NCBI GenBank assembly: GCA_016712535.1
Contig: JADJQW010000004.1
Coordinates: 496,001-560,000, forward strand
Length of the DNA: 64,000 nucleotides
DNA from: Flavobacteriales bacterium
GTDB lineage: Bacteria > Bacteroidota > Bacteroidia > Flavobacteriales_F > PHOS-HE28
Reading direction: 5' to 3'
In this document: piece after piece, positions 34,089 through 42,283 of the stretch
Layout of the letters: the number at the start of each line of letters is the position of its first letter
Numbering within the stretch: position 1 is the stretch's first letter
Made by a program: the position numbers and the translations under genes
The notes under the pieces: generated by a model
Databases searched by the model: none
The model's input: the letters and a program-made list of their open reading frames with translations, nothing else
What the model was told of the DNA's origin: nothing

Positions 34089-34862
34089 GTGCGCACCAAG
34101 CAAGAGATCGTCGCCAACTGGCTGCCCCGCTACACCGGTATCGAGGCTGCGGACTTCAGGAAGCATCTGCTCCTGACCAACTTCGACAACTACCTCGACA
34201 TCTTCTGCCAGCTCACCGGTGCCCAAGTGGTAGCCAAGGACAAGGCCATGAAGGTGGCCGTGGCCGACGATATGGCCATGATCAATTTCGGCATGGGCAG
34301 CCCCAATGCCGCCACGCTGATGGACCTGCTCAGCGCGGTCAACCCTGAGGCGGTGCTTTTCCTCGGCAAGTGCGGCGGGCTGAAGAAGAAGAACCAGCTG
34401 GGCGACCTCGTGCTGCCCATCGCGGCCATCCGCGGCGAGGGCACCAGCACGGATTACTTCCCCGCTGAGCTGCCGGCTCTGCCCAGCTTCATGATCCATC
34501 GTGCCGTGAGCCATGTGATCCGCGACATGGAGCTCGACTACTGGAGCGGCACCGTGTACACCACGAACCGCCGCGTTTGGGAGCACGACGAGGCCTTCAA
34601 GGAGCGCCTGAGGCTCTTGCGCGCCATGGCCATCGATATGGAGACCGCCACGCTCTTCATGACCGGCTTCGCCAACGAGATCCCCACCGGCGCGCTGCTG
34701 CTCGTGAGCGATCAGCCCATGGTGCCCTGGGGCGTGAAGACCAGCGCCAGCGATGCCAAGGTGACCACCGGATTCGTGGAGACGCACGTGAAGGTGGGCA
34801 TCGAGAGCCTGCGCGAGATCATCAACGGCGGGCGCAGCGTGAAGCACTTGAGGTTTGAATGA
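34089..34862 (+). CDS. amn: AMP nucleosidase (short Bacteroidota form)
   Basis: 257 aa. Hydrolyses AMP to adenine and ribose 5-phosphate; PNP/UDP phosphorylase fold. Family pieces: TKQEIVANWLPRYTG at the N-terminus, FLGKCGGLKKKNQLGDLVLPIAAIRGEGTS, the nucleoside-binding DMETATLFMTGF and LLVSDQPM. The start is a GTG at 34089 (VRTKQEIV), aligning with the usual family N-terminus; the upstream frame is open but antisense to the HsdR-like gene. It lacks the ~200-residue N-terminal domain of E. coli Amn. Confidence 0.9.
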   Translation: MRTKQEIVANWLPRYTGIEAADFRKHLLLTNFDNYLDIFCQLTGAQVVAKDKAMKVAVADDMAMINFGMGSPNAATLMDLLSAVNPEAVLFLGKCGGLKKKNQLGDLVLPIAAIRGEGTSTDYFPAELPALPSFMIHRAVSHVIRDMELDYWSGTVYTTNRRVWEHDEAFKERLRLLRAMAIDMETATLFMTGFANEIPTGALLLVSDQPMVPWGVKTSASDAKVTTGFVETHVKVGIESLREIINGGRSVKHLRFE

Positions 34863-34973
34863 GAGGTTGAGCACTGGAAGCTGGAAGATGGAACGCGCTC
34901 CGATTGCTGATCACGCTCTTCCGGTTAAGGTGGATCCGGTCCCGGCTTCATCTTCCATCCATCCGTTTCGCTG

Positions 34974-36002
34974 ATGGCTGCTCCCTCCACCATCGACGAC
35001 TACAAGAAGCTCATGGCGGAGCTTCGCGGCGGCACCTTCCGCCCGGTGTACATCCTTCACGGCGAAGAGGGCTTCTTCATCGACCGCATTTCGGAGGAAG
35101 TCGAGCGCCTGGCGCTTCAGGAGCACGAGCGCGACTTCAATCAGACCGTCCTCTACGCGCGCGACACCGACGCCGATCAGCTGAAGGACGTGTGCATGCG
35201 CTATCCCATGATGGCCGAACGCCAGGTGGTGATCGTGCGCGAATTGCAGGCCTGGCGCATCGACCAGGTGGAGAAGCTCGAGCCCTACCTCGCCAAGCCA
35301 ACGCCCACGACCGTGCTCGTGCTCTGCTACAAGCACAAGAAGATCGATGGGCGCAAGAGCATCCTGAAGGCCGCCATCAAGGGCGGTGCTGCCGTGCTCA
35401 CCAGCGAGAAGCTGCGTGAGGAGAAGTTGCCCGAGGTGCTCGTGGGCTTCGCGAAGGGCCAGAAGCGCAAGCTCGGCGCGGCCGAGGCGCAATTGCTGGC
35501 CAGTCACCTCGGCAGCGACCTGGGCAAGGCCGTGAAAGAGGTGGAGAAGCTCTGCCTGGTCACAGAGGAAGGAGCCGCCATCACCAGCGAGGTGATCCAG
35601 CGCTTCGTGGGCATCAGCAAGGACTACAATGTCTTCGAGCTGCAGAACGCCATCGGCGCGCGCGATGCCGCCAAGGCGCAGCGGATCGCCAATCACTTCG
35701 CGGCCAATCCCAAGGAGAACCCTTTGCCGCTCACGATCGGCGCGCTCAACAATTTCTTCAGCAAGCTGGCGATGGTGCATCAGCTGCAAGGCCGGCCGCA
35801 GAATGAAATGGCCGCCGCCATGAAGGTGAATCCCTATTTCCTCAAGGACTATCTGGCGCAGGCCCGCAACTACTCGCTGGGCAAAGTGGTGGAGGCGCAG
35901 CGGCACCTGCGCGCCTGCGACCTGCGCAGCAAGGGCCTCGGCGGCGATGGCGCCGACCATGGGGAGCTGCTGCGCGAATTGCTCGCGAAAGTGATGGGCT
36001 AG
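34974..36002 (+). CDS. holA: DNA polymerase III delta subunit
   Basis: 342 aa, clamp-loader delta subunit that opens the beta sliding clamp. AAA+-like N-terminal domain (TFRPVYILHGEEGFFIDRI), MMAERQVVIVRELQ, LGSDLGKAVKEVEKL, and the C-terminal collar with NNFFSKLAMVHQL and LRSKGLG. Full length. The 111-bp gap upstream contains GGAAGATGGAA at 34884-34894 and the related CTTCCATC at 34953-34960, which could pair in mRNA. Convergent with the amidohydrolase gene (6 bp between). Confidence 0.93.
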   Translation: MAAPSTIDDYKKLMAELRGGTFRPVYILHGEEGFFIDRISEEVERLALQEHERDFNQTVLYARDTDADQLKDVCMRYPMMAERQVVIVRELQAWRIDQVEKLEPYLAKPTPTTVLVLCYKHKKIDGRKSILKAAIKGGAAVLTSEKLREEKLPEVLVGFAKGQKRKLGAAEAQLLASHLGSDLGKAVKEVEKLCLVTEEGAAITSEVIQRFVGISKDYNVFELQNAIGARDAAKAQRIANHFAANPKENPLPLTIGALNNFFSKLAMVHQLQGRPQNEMAAAMKVNPYFLKDYLAQARNYSLGKVVEAQRHLRACDLRSKGLGGDGADHGELLRELLAKVMG

Positions 36003-36008
36003 CAGGCC

Positions 36009-37637
36009 CTACCTCCCGAACACCTTCTCGCCTTCGATCCAGGTGGCCACCACTTTGGCCTGGCGCAACGCCTCAGCAGGCGCCTTCTCCAGGTCGATGT
36101 TCACCACGGTGAAATCGGCGCGCTTGCCGGCTTGCAAGGTGCCGAGATCCTCCTCGCGGAATGCGGCGATCGCATTCCAGATGGTCATTCCGCGCAGGGC
36201 ATCCGTGGGGGAGAGCGCATTGGCCATGTGGTATCCGCCTTCGGGCCAGCCATCGGCGCTCTGTCGCAGCACCGCGCTGCGGAAGGTCTGCAGCGGGTCG
36301 ATGCCCTCCACAGGGAAATCGGTGCCAAGCGCCACCAGGCCCATGATGCTGCGCAGCGCCTCATAGGCGTAGGCGTCGCGGATGCGCGCCTCGCCCAGCC
36401 GGTCAACGGCCCAGGGGCCATCGCTGGTGGCGTGCGTGGGCTGCACGCTGGGAATGATGCTATGCTGCGCGAAGAGCTCGCGGTCCGCAGGGCTCACCAC
36501 TTGCGCGTGCTCGATTCGCCAGCGCTTGTCGTTGCTGCCGCCGAGGACTTCGCCGTACACTTCGAGCAGCAGCTTATTGGCGCTGTCGCCGATGCAGTGC
36601 GTGTTCATCTGGAAGCCGTGGTCCATGCACCACCGCGCCACTTCGCGGAAGTGATCGCGCGATGCGAGCTGCAGTCCATGGTGCCCCGGCTGGTCGTGAT
36701 AGGGCTGCTTCAGCAAGGCGCCGCGCGATCCCAGGGCGCCATCGGCATAGACCTTCACGCTGCGCACCGTGAGCCGGTCGGTGGCGATGGCGCCGCTGCG
36801 CGCGAATTGCTCCAGGTAGGGCGCCGAGTCGCTCACCATGGCATACACGCGCATCTTCAGCGCGCCTTCCTCCTGCATGCGCTTGATCAGGTCGATGGTG
36901 CCGGGATCGAGGCCGGCATCGTGCACCATCGTGAGCCCTACAGCGAAGCAGTCGCGCTGCGCATCGAGCAGGGCCTGGCGTTTGGTGGCCTCATCGGCCT
37001 GTTCCATGATCGGCTGGAAAACGCTCACCGCATTGTCGATGAGCACGCCGGTGAAGCGGCCATCGCGCTTCAGCATCAAGCCGCCCTCGACCGCGTGCTC
37101 GGGATCCATCCCCACTGCACGCAGCGCGGCCTCATTCACCACCGCAGCGTGGCCATCGATCCGCTGCATCAGCACAGGACGGTCCGGAAAGAGCGCATTG
37201 AGTTTCGTGTTGTCGGGGTATTCCTTCACCGGCCAATCGTTCTGGTCCCAGCCACGGCCCAGGATCCAGCCCTGCCCCGGATGCGCCTTCGCATAAGCCT
37301 CGATCCGTGCGAGCGCCTCGTCCCAATCGCCCACGCCCTGCAGATCGACTTTCTGTTTGTTGAGGCCGTAGCCGTAGAAATGGCAATGGCCATCGGCGAA
37401 GCCGGGATAGATGTGCTGTCCGGCGGCGTCGTAGGTGGCCTTGGTGCTGTACCGGTTTCGGATCTTGTGCTCCGGGCCGAGCTCGATGATGCGGCCATCC
37501 TTGATCGCCATGGCCTGATGCACGGAGTCGGCTTCATCGAGCGCGTGGATCACGGCGTTATGCACCACCAGATCGGCATCGCGGTCGCGGTATCCGCAGG
37601 CGGCGAGGAGCAGGAGGAAGGGAAGCAGTCGTTTCAT
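36009..37637 (-). CDS. YtcJ-like amidohydrolase, predicted lipoprotein
   Basis: 542 aa. Lipoprotein signal MKRLLPFLLLLAACGYRDRD. Amidohydrolase-3 domain: beta-sandwich start VHNAVIHALDEADSVHQAMAI, metal site IYPGFADGHCHFYGYG (HxH), GRGWDQNDW, QMNTHCIGD and LGTDFPVEGIDPLQTF with the late metal/catalytic Asp. Members hydrolyse C-N bonds in unspecified amides or formamides. Its start overlaps the stop of the upstream membrane protein by 4 nt, so the pair is co-translated. Confidence 0.9.
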   Translation of the reverse strand: MKRLLPFLLLLAACGYRDRDADLVVHNAVIHALDEADSVHQAMAIKDGRIIELGPEHKIRNRYSTKATYDAAGQHIYPGFADGHCHFYGYGLNKQKVDLQGVGDWDEALARIEAYAKAHPGQGWILGRGWDQNDWPVKEYPDNTKLNALFPDRPVLMQRIDGHAAVVNEAALRAVGMDPEHAVEGGLMLKRDGRFTGVLIDNAVSVFQPIMEQADEATKRQALLDAQRDCFAVGLTMVHDAGLDPGTIDLIKRMQEEGALKMRVYAMVSDSAPYLEQFARSGAIATDRLTVRSVKVYADGALGSRGALLKQPYHDQPGHHGLQLASRDHFREVARWCMDHGFQMNTHCIGDSANKLLLEVYGEVLGGSNDKRWRIEHAQVVSPADRELFAQHSIIPSVQPTHATSDGPWAVDRLGEARIRDAYAYEALRSIMGLVALGTDFPVEGIDPLQTFRSAVLRQSADGWPEGGYHMANALSPTDALRGMTIWNAIAAFREEDLGTLQAGKRADFTVVNIDLEKAPAEALRQAKVVATWIEGEKVFGR

Positions 37638-38947
37638 GGAGCGATGAGCTTGCGCAGGCGCGAAGGAAGGCGTGCGGGATCGACGATGATCAATGCGACC
37701 AGCCCAACGAATGGAAGGAGCGGCACGCGGTAGCGCACCAGCGCGCCCACTACGGGCACGGTCCAGCCGATCAGCAGGGCGAGCAGCACGATGAACGCCA
37801 AGGCGAAGAGCAGTGCGGGCTTGTCAACCGCGTTCCATGCCCGACGGCGCCAGAGCGCAAGCAGCGGCACGGTCACCAGCAAGGCGCTCTCCAGTGCGCC
37901 TACCCACGCGAGCGGTCCGCTGCCCAGCACCGCGAAGGGACTGATGAAAGCGTTGGCGAGCGCACGCGGCGCGTTGGCCAAGAAGCTCCAGGCATGCGGT
38001 TCCAGCAGGGGCAGGTCGATGAAGCTGCCGGTGGGCACTTCGCGCGTGAGGCCGATGAAATCGCTCTGTTTCATCGCTAGGATGTACAGCGGATCAAGCT
38101 GCGGGAGCAATCGGCCCAAGAGCAACGCGACGCTTACCAGCACGATATGCACCGCCAGGAATTTCAATCCAGTTCGTCCCGGCTTCCAGCGGCACCACGC
38201 GTAGGCGATGAGCGGCGGCACCAAGCAGAGCAGCACGTAGGCTTTCACCATCCCCATGAGCGCTGCGCCGAGCACCAGGACCGCCACACGACGTGGATCG
38301 AGTGATCGCGACCACGAGCCGATCGCTGCGAGCAGCACAAAGCCGAGGCCGAGCAGGAGCAGGCATTCCTTCAGCACGCCGCTGCCCCAGAACAGCACGC
38401 TGGGCCAGAGGAAGACCGTGATCGCCAGTCCGCGTTTCGCGCTGCGGGCCATGGGCTCCAGAGCACGGTACAACGCGAGCGCGCCCACGGTGCTCGCCCA
38501 CGCTGCGAAGACGGCATGCACGGCATAATGTCCGAAGGAAATGAGCCGCAGCGCCGCGTTGAAGCGGATCATGGTATGCGCATCGTTGTGCAGGCCGGAG
38601 TCCCAGCGGCGCACCCAATGGTTCATCTGGCTGTAATACTGCTCGGTGAACCAAGGGGTATCGTTGCCGATGCCGAAGAGCATGCGGAACCAATCGCCGG
38701 GCTTGGAGAAGAGCGCCTCGTGCAGCACGCGGCTGTCGTCGAAGTACTTGAAGATGTCTGCGGTGGCGCGATCAGGATAGGCATAGGTGTACACGGCCCA
38801 GACCGCAGCGCCTGCCAGCACCTTGATCGCGAAGAGCAGCGCAACAATGCGCATCGGCAGTCCTGGCGCATCGCGGAAGAAGCGCACGCGCCGCATCGCG
38901 TACAAAAGCAATGCGAACCAGGCAAGGGCGAGGAAGAGGCCGGGCAT
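37634..38947 (-). CDS. Polytopic membrane protein of unknown function
   Basis: 437 aa with roughly ten hydrophobic segments spread over the length. A large extracytoplasmic loop follows the second (about residues 60-135, FKYFDDSRVLHEALFSKPGDWF ... WFTEQYYSQMNHWVRRWDSG). A loop with Asp and Trp residues after early membrane helices resembles GT-C-fold glycosyltransferases, but no diagnostic motif is present and I leave it unnamed. It overlaps the YtcJ-like amidohydrolase gene by 4 nt (ATGA). Close to the operon of a two-component system but separated by 72 bp. Confidence 0.75.
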   Translation of the reverse strand: MPGLFLALAWFALLLYAMRRVRFFRDAPGLPMRIVALLFAIKVLAGAAVWAVYTYAYPDRATADIFKYFDDSRVLHEALFSKPGDWFRMLFGIGNDTPWFTEQYYSQMNHWVRRWDSGLHNDAHTMIRFNAALRLISFGHYAVHAVFAAWASTVGALALYRALEPMARSAKRGLAITVFLWPSVLFWGSGVLKECLLLLGLGFVLLAAIGSWSRSLDPRRVAVLVLGAALMGMVKAYVLLCLVPPLIAYAWCRWKPGRTGLKFLAVHIVLVSVALLLGRLLPQLDPLYILAMKQSDFIGLTREVPTGSFIDLPLLEPHAWSFLANAPRALANAFISPFAVLGSGPLAWVGALESALLVTVPLLALWRRRAWNAVDKPALLFALAFIVLLALLIGWTVPVVGALVRYRVPLLPFVGLVALIIVDPARLPSRLRKLIAP

Positions 38948-39019
38948 GGGGGCGAAGGTGACGAATGCACGTCACGGACGGGCGGTGCGCAGCATGGATG
39001 CCCGTCACGGCGCCAACCG

Positions 39020-39722
39020 TCACGCCTTATCCACCACCAGCTTGAAGCCAACGCCGTGCACGTTCACGATCTGCAGTTTGGGATCGGGCTTCAGGTACTT
39101 GCGCAGGCGGCTGATGAAGACATCGAGGCTGCGGCCAAGGAAGTAGGTGTCGTCGCCCCAGACCATGTTGAGCACCAGTTCGCGCGGCAGCACTTGATCG
39201 GCGTGCAGGCATAACAGGCGCAACACATCGGGCCTCCTTGCGCGTGAGCTTGCGTTCCTCGTTCGGGTGGCAGAGCATCAGGTTGCGGTAGTCGAATGTG
39301 AAGTCGCCCAGCTCGAAGCGCTCACGGTCGCGGGCATCGTCGCTCTTGCCCATGGTGCGGCGCAGGATGGCCTCGATGCGCAGCAGCAGCTCTTCGTGGC
39401 TGAAGGGCTTGGTGAGGTAGTCGTCGCCGCCGGCCTTGAAGCCCGCGATCCGGTCGTCGGTCTGGCTCTTGGCCGTGAGGAAGACGATGGGCACCAATGC
39501 GTTCACCAGGCGGATGTCCTCGGCGAGGCTGAAGCCGTCCTTGCCCGGCAGCATCACGTCGAGCACGCACAGGTCGTACGGGTGCTCATTGAATTTCTTC
39601 AGCCCTTCCTTGCCGTCGCGCGCCAGGTGCACGGTGTAGCCTTTGCGCTTCAGGGCATCCTGCACCACGAAGCCGAGGTTCTGGTCGTCCTCGACCAGGA
39701 GGATGGTGGGTTTGTCGCTCAT
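39020..39722 (-). pseudogene. OmpR-family response regulator, interrupted by a 1-base frameshift
   Basis: Residues 1-163 are a normal receiver domain (VEDDQNLGFVV, phospho-acceptor Asp in CVLDVMLPGKDG, FLTAKS, KPFSHEELLLRIEA) and linker up to LTRKEA. The frame then shifts: the DNA-binding winged helix (DVLRLLCLHADQVLPREL ... IVNVHGVGFKLVVDKA, to 39020) is intact in the -1-corrected frame. Removing one G from GGG at 39230-39232 (plus strand) restores LTRKEADVLRLLC, giving a ~234-aa OmpR-type regulator. As read, the protein ends at 39027 with a nonsense tail. A sequencing/assembly slip is at least as likely as a true mutation, since the rest is undamaged. Downstream of its sensor kinase gene. 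Confidence 0.88.
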
Positions 39723-39733
39723 AACGGCGGATA

Positions 39734-39772
39734 GGTTGAGGGTTGGAGGTTGTTGCAGGGTCGAGGGTTGAG
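39734..39772 (+). repeat. GGTTGAGGGTTG-type repeats between kinase and regulator genes
   Basis: GGTTGAGGGTTGGAGGTTG at 39734-39752 followed by TCGAGGGTTGAG at 39761-39772, in the 75-bp gap between the histidine kinase stop and the response regulator start. Same 12-mer as at 8904 and 8928. Confidence 0.75.
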
Positions 39773-39797
39773 CGGGTCGGGAGTCAGGTTTCGATCT

Positions 39798-41141
39798 TCA
39801 ACCTGCATCGCCCAACCGGCCACGAAGCGGCAATGAAAGGGTGAACACGCTGCCCTTGCCCGGTTCGCTGCGCACGCTCACGCCGCCGCCGTGGGCGAAG
39901 GCGATCTGCTGCACGTAGTGGAGCCCCAGGCCGAAGCCCTTCACGTCGTGCACGTTGCCTGTGGGCACGCGGTAGAAGCGCTCGAACACATGGCGCTGGT
40001 CTTCCTTGCGGATGCCGATGCCCTCGTCCTTCACCGAGAGCAGCAACTCGTTGCCCCGCTGGCTGCTGCGCACCTCGATCACGGTGCCGGGCTTGCCGTA
40101 CTTCACGGCGTTGTCGAGCAGGTTGAAGAGGGCGTTCGTGAGGTGCACGCGGTCGCCGGCAACGGTGCTGATGGCCGCATCGAGGTGGAGCTCCACGCGC
40201 ATGTCGCGCTCCTGTGCGGGCAGCTTGATGCTCTCGGCGGCCGCAGTGGCCACAAGGTGCATGTCCACGGCCTCGCGCTTCATCGCGACGCTGTCCTTAT
40301 CGAGCGTGGCCAGCTGAAGGACCCGCTCCACCTGGGTGCGCAGCCGTTCATTCTCACTGCGGATGATGCGGGCGTATTCCCGCAGCCGCTCCGGCTCCTG
40401 CACGATGGCCGGATCGCTGATCACTTCACTGCTGAGGGCGATGGTGCTGATGGGCGTCTTCAACTCATGCGTCATGTTGCCGATGAAGTCGTTCTTCATC
40501 TCGCTGAGCCGCTTCTGGCGCATGATCACCCACACGCTATAAGCGAAGAAGCTGAAGACGATGAGCGTAACCACCGTCGGGAAGATCCAGGTCCAGCCCG
40601 CATCGTTTTCCTCATCCCACAAGGTGCTCTGCCGGGTCGGGAAGTACACGCCGAAATAGTGGCCGTCCTTGTCGAGCTTGGGCAGCTCGCTATGCGGCAT
40701 GGTGTCGCTGATGGCGGTGTCCTGCGACACGTAGTTGCCATAGACGATGCTGTCGGTGAAGCAGTCGTAGATGCCGTACTCGAAATCGTCCTCGATGTGC
40801 CGCCGGCTGAACTCCTTGCGCAGCAGGGCTTCGAGCAGGTAGGGGTGCAGCGTATCGTTGATGGTGACGGCGAAGTAGTTCGGCCGCATCTGCTTCACGG
40901 CGTCATACAGGTCGGTGCTGTCCTTGTTGATGGTGAGGATCTGCTCAGTGACGTCACCGAGGGCCATCACCACCCGGTCATTGAATTGCTTCTCGAGCTG
41001 CGAGGCCTGCTCCTTGTTGAGCGCCACCTGCTCTTTGCGGTATTGCGATGATTGCCTGAGCCAGATGAGCTGGGTCAGCACCACGCCCACCACGCTCAGC
41101 GTGGCCAGCAGCATCAAGGTGCCGATGGCACGACGTCCCAT
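39798..41141 (-). CDS. Membrane sensor histidine kinase
   Basis: 447 aa. First membrane segment at about residues 7-28, extracytoplasmic sensor (~30-185, no known sensor fold recognised), second segment (~190-210, IFPTVVTLIVFSFFAYSVWVI), then HisKA with the phospho-acceptor in NMTHELKTPISTIALSSEV and HATPase_c with NLLDNAVKY, DEGIGIRKEDQ and GFGLGLHYV. Organisation and partner resemble the Bacteroides RprX-RprY pair. Forms a two-component operon with the (frameshifted) OmpR-type regulator downstream. TAACATTG on the minus strand at 41147-41154 may be its promoter. Confidence 0.92.
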   Translation of the reverse strand: MGRRAIGTLMLLATLSVVGVVLTQLIWLRQSSQYRKEQVALNKEQASQLEKQFNDRVVMALGDVTEQILTINKDSTDLYDAVKQMRPNYFAVTINDTLHPYLLEALLRKEFSRRHIEDDFEYGIYDCFTDSIVYGNYVSQDTAISDTMPHSELPKLDKDGHYFGVYFPTRQSTLWDEENDAGWTWIFPTVVTLIVFSFFAYSVWVIMRQKRLSEMKNDFIGNMTHELKTPISTIALSSEVISDPAIVQEPERLREYARIIRSENERLRTQVERVLQLATLDKDSVAMKREAVDMHLVATAAAESIKLPAQERDMRVELHLDAAISTVAGDRVHLTNALFNLLDNAVKYGKPGTVIEVRSSQRGNELLLSVKDEGIGIRKEDQRHVFERFYRVPTGNVHDVKGFGLGLHYVQQIAFAHGGGVSVRSEPGKGSVFTLSLPLRGRLGDAG

Positions 41142-41242
41142 GCCCGCAATGTTAGGCGGCCGTTGGCCGGTGCGCTGCTCGGGTTAACAAGGGTTCGCAG
41201 CCCGAAAGTCTCGGTGCGGAGGTTGGCAGGCGGAGGGTTACC

Positions 41243-41296
41243 CCCAACCTTCGCTCAGCCCCCAACCTTCACTCAACCCGCAACCTTCCCTCAACC
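41243..41296. repeat. 18-bp tandem repeat, three copies
   Basis: CCCAACCTTCGCTCAGCC (41243-41260), CCCAACCTTCACTCAACC (41261-41278) and CGCAACCTTCCCTCAACC (41279-41296), followed by CCCAGC. The complementary strand reads GGTTGAG..GGTTG, linking it to the dispersed 12-mer repeats. It lies between the kinase start and the rplU promoter, with an inverted GGTTGGCAGGCGGAGGG just before (41221-41237). Confidence 0.9.
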
Positions 41297-41349
41297 CCCA
41301 GCATAATCACCCTGACACCCGGCTGATTTGCCAATCCAACTGATCAACC

Positions 41350-41357
41350 TACATTCG
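41350..41357 (+). promoter_or_regulatory. TAnnTTCG promoter box for rplU-rpmA
   Basis: TACATTCG, 20 nt before the rplU ATG at 41378. One of the few boxes here that leaves room for a normal ribosome-binding leader. Confidence 0.5.
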
Positions 41358-41377
41358 CAGCCCATTTCCGGAAGCCC

Positions 41378-41866
41378 ATGTACGCCATCGTCAACATCGC
41401 CGGCCAGCAATACAAGGTTGAGCAGGCTCAGAAGCTGAAAGTCCACCGCCTCGAAGCCGAAGAGGGAAAGCACTTGGAACTCGACAATGTGCTGCTCGTG
41501 AGCGACGGCAAGACGGTGAGCGTGGGTACTCCGACCGTGGAAGGCGTTCGTATCGCCGCCAAGGTGCTGAGCCACGGCAAGGGCGACAAAGTCCTGGTCT
41601 TCAAGAAGAAGCGCCGTAAGGGCTATCAGAAGCTGAACGGCCATCGCCAATACCTCACCGAGATCTGGATCGAAGCCATCTTGGGCAAAGGCGAGAAGTT
41701 CGATGCCAGCAAGAGCAGCGCTCCCAAGCCCAAAGCGGTGGTGACCGATGCCCCCAAGAAGGTGAAGAAGGCCGTTGAGCCCAAGGCCGCCGCCGAGGCC
41801 AAGCCTGCCAAGAAAGCCGCTGCCAAGAAGGCGCCGGCCAAGAAGACCGCTCCCAAGAAGAAGTAA
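41378..41866 (+). CDS. rplU: 50S ribosomal protein L21 with Lys/Ala/Pro-rich C-terminal extension
   Basis: 162 aa. Residues 1-103 are canonical L21 (MYAIVNIAGQQYKVEQAQKL ... KVLVFKKKRRKGYQKLNGHRQYLTEIWIEAI). Residues ~104-162 are an extra basic tail of AAK/PKK/APK units (e.g. AKKAAAKKAPAKKTAPKKK) resembling histone H1-like or AlgP tails. Bacteroidota L21 proteins often have some extension. First gene of the rplU-rpmA operon, 41 bp before rpmA. Confidence 0.97.
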   Translation: MYAIVNIAGQQYKVEQAQKLKVHRLEAEEGKHLELDNVLLVSDGKTVSVGTPTVEGVRIAAKVLSHGKGDKVLVFKKKRRKGYQKLNGHRQYLTEIWIEAILGKGEKFDASKSSAPKPKAVVTDAPKKVKKAVEPKAAAEAKPAKKAAAKKAPAKKTAPKKK

Positions 41867-41907
41867 CTCCCCGACTCCGCTCGGAGTGATCAAAAGCCAC
41901 AAAAGCC

Positions 41908-42174
41908 ATGGCACACAAGAAAGGTGAAGGCAGTACCCAGAACGGCCGCGAATCGCACTCGAAGCGACTCGGCGTGAAGATCTTCGGTGGCAGCGCGGCC
42001 ATCGCTGGCAACATCATCGTGCGCCAGCGCGGCACCAAGCACCACCCCGGCAAGAACGTGGGCATCGGCGTGGATCACACGCTCTTCGCCCTTGCCGACG
42101 GCACCGTGAAGTTCCAGAAGAAGCGCGGCGACCGCAGCGTTGTGAGCGTGGAGCCCGCCCCCAAGGCCGACTGA
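41908..42174 (+). CDS. rpmA: 50S ribosomal protein L27
   Basis: 88 aa, full length. Begins MAHKKGEGSTQNGRES (no cleavable N-terminal extension of the Firmicutes type) with RLGVKIFGGSAAIAGNIIVRQRGTKHHPG, the tRNA-contacting N-terminus of L27. Located after rplU as in nearly all bacteria and followed by a terminator-like hairpin. Confidence 0.98.
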   Translation: MAHKKGEGSTQNGRESHSKRLGVKIFGGSAAIAGNIIVRQRGTKHHPGKNVGIGVDHTLFALADGTVKFQKKRGDRSVVSVEPAPKAD

Positions 42175-42194
42175 TCATCCGTCCCCCGGAAACG

Positions 42195-42226
42195 CGAAGC
42201 CCTTCCGCCTTGGCGGAGGGGCTTCG
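42195..42226 (+). terminator. Hairpin terminator after rpmA
   Basis: CGAAGCCCTTCCGCC (42195-42209) pairs with GGCGGAGGGGCTTCG (42212-42226): 15 bp including one G.U wobble, around a very short loop. No T-run follows, so termination strength is uncertain. It separates rplU-rpmA from serS. Confidence 0.65.
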
Positions 42227-42255
42227 GCTTGAAATGTCCCGGCATCCGCTACCGA

Positions 42256-42263
42256 TACCTTTG
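42256..42263 (+). promoter_or_regulatory. Consensus TAnnTTTG promoter box for the serS operon
   Basis: TACCTTTG, a perfect consensus match, 20 nt before the serS ATG at 42284. Confidence 0.6.
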
Positions 42264-42283
42264 GCCACGAACCCGACCGCCGA

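Noticed and set aside
41052..41306. Open frame encoding PPTFAQ-PPTFTQ-PATFPQ repeats
   Set aside because: The hexapeptides are just the 18-bp intergenic tandem repeat read in one frame; most of the frame is antisense to the kinase start.
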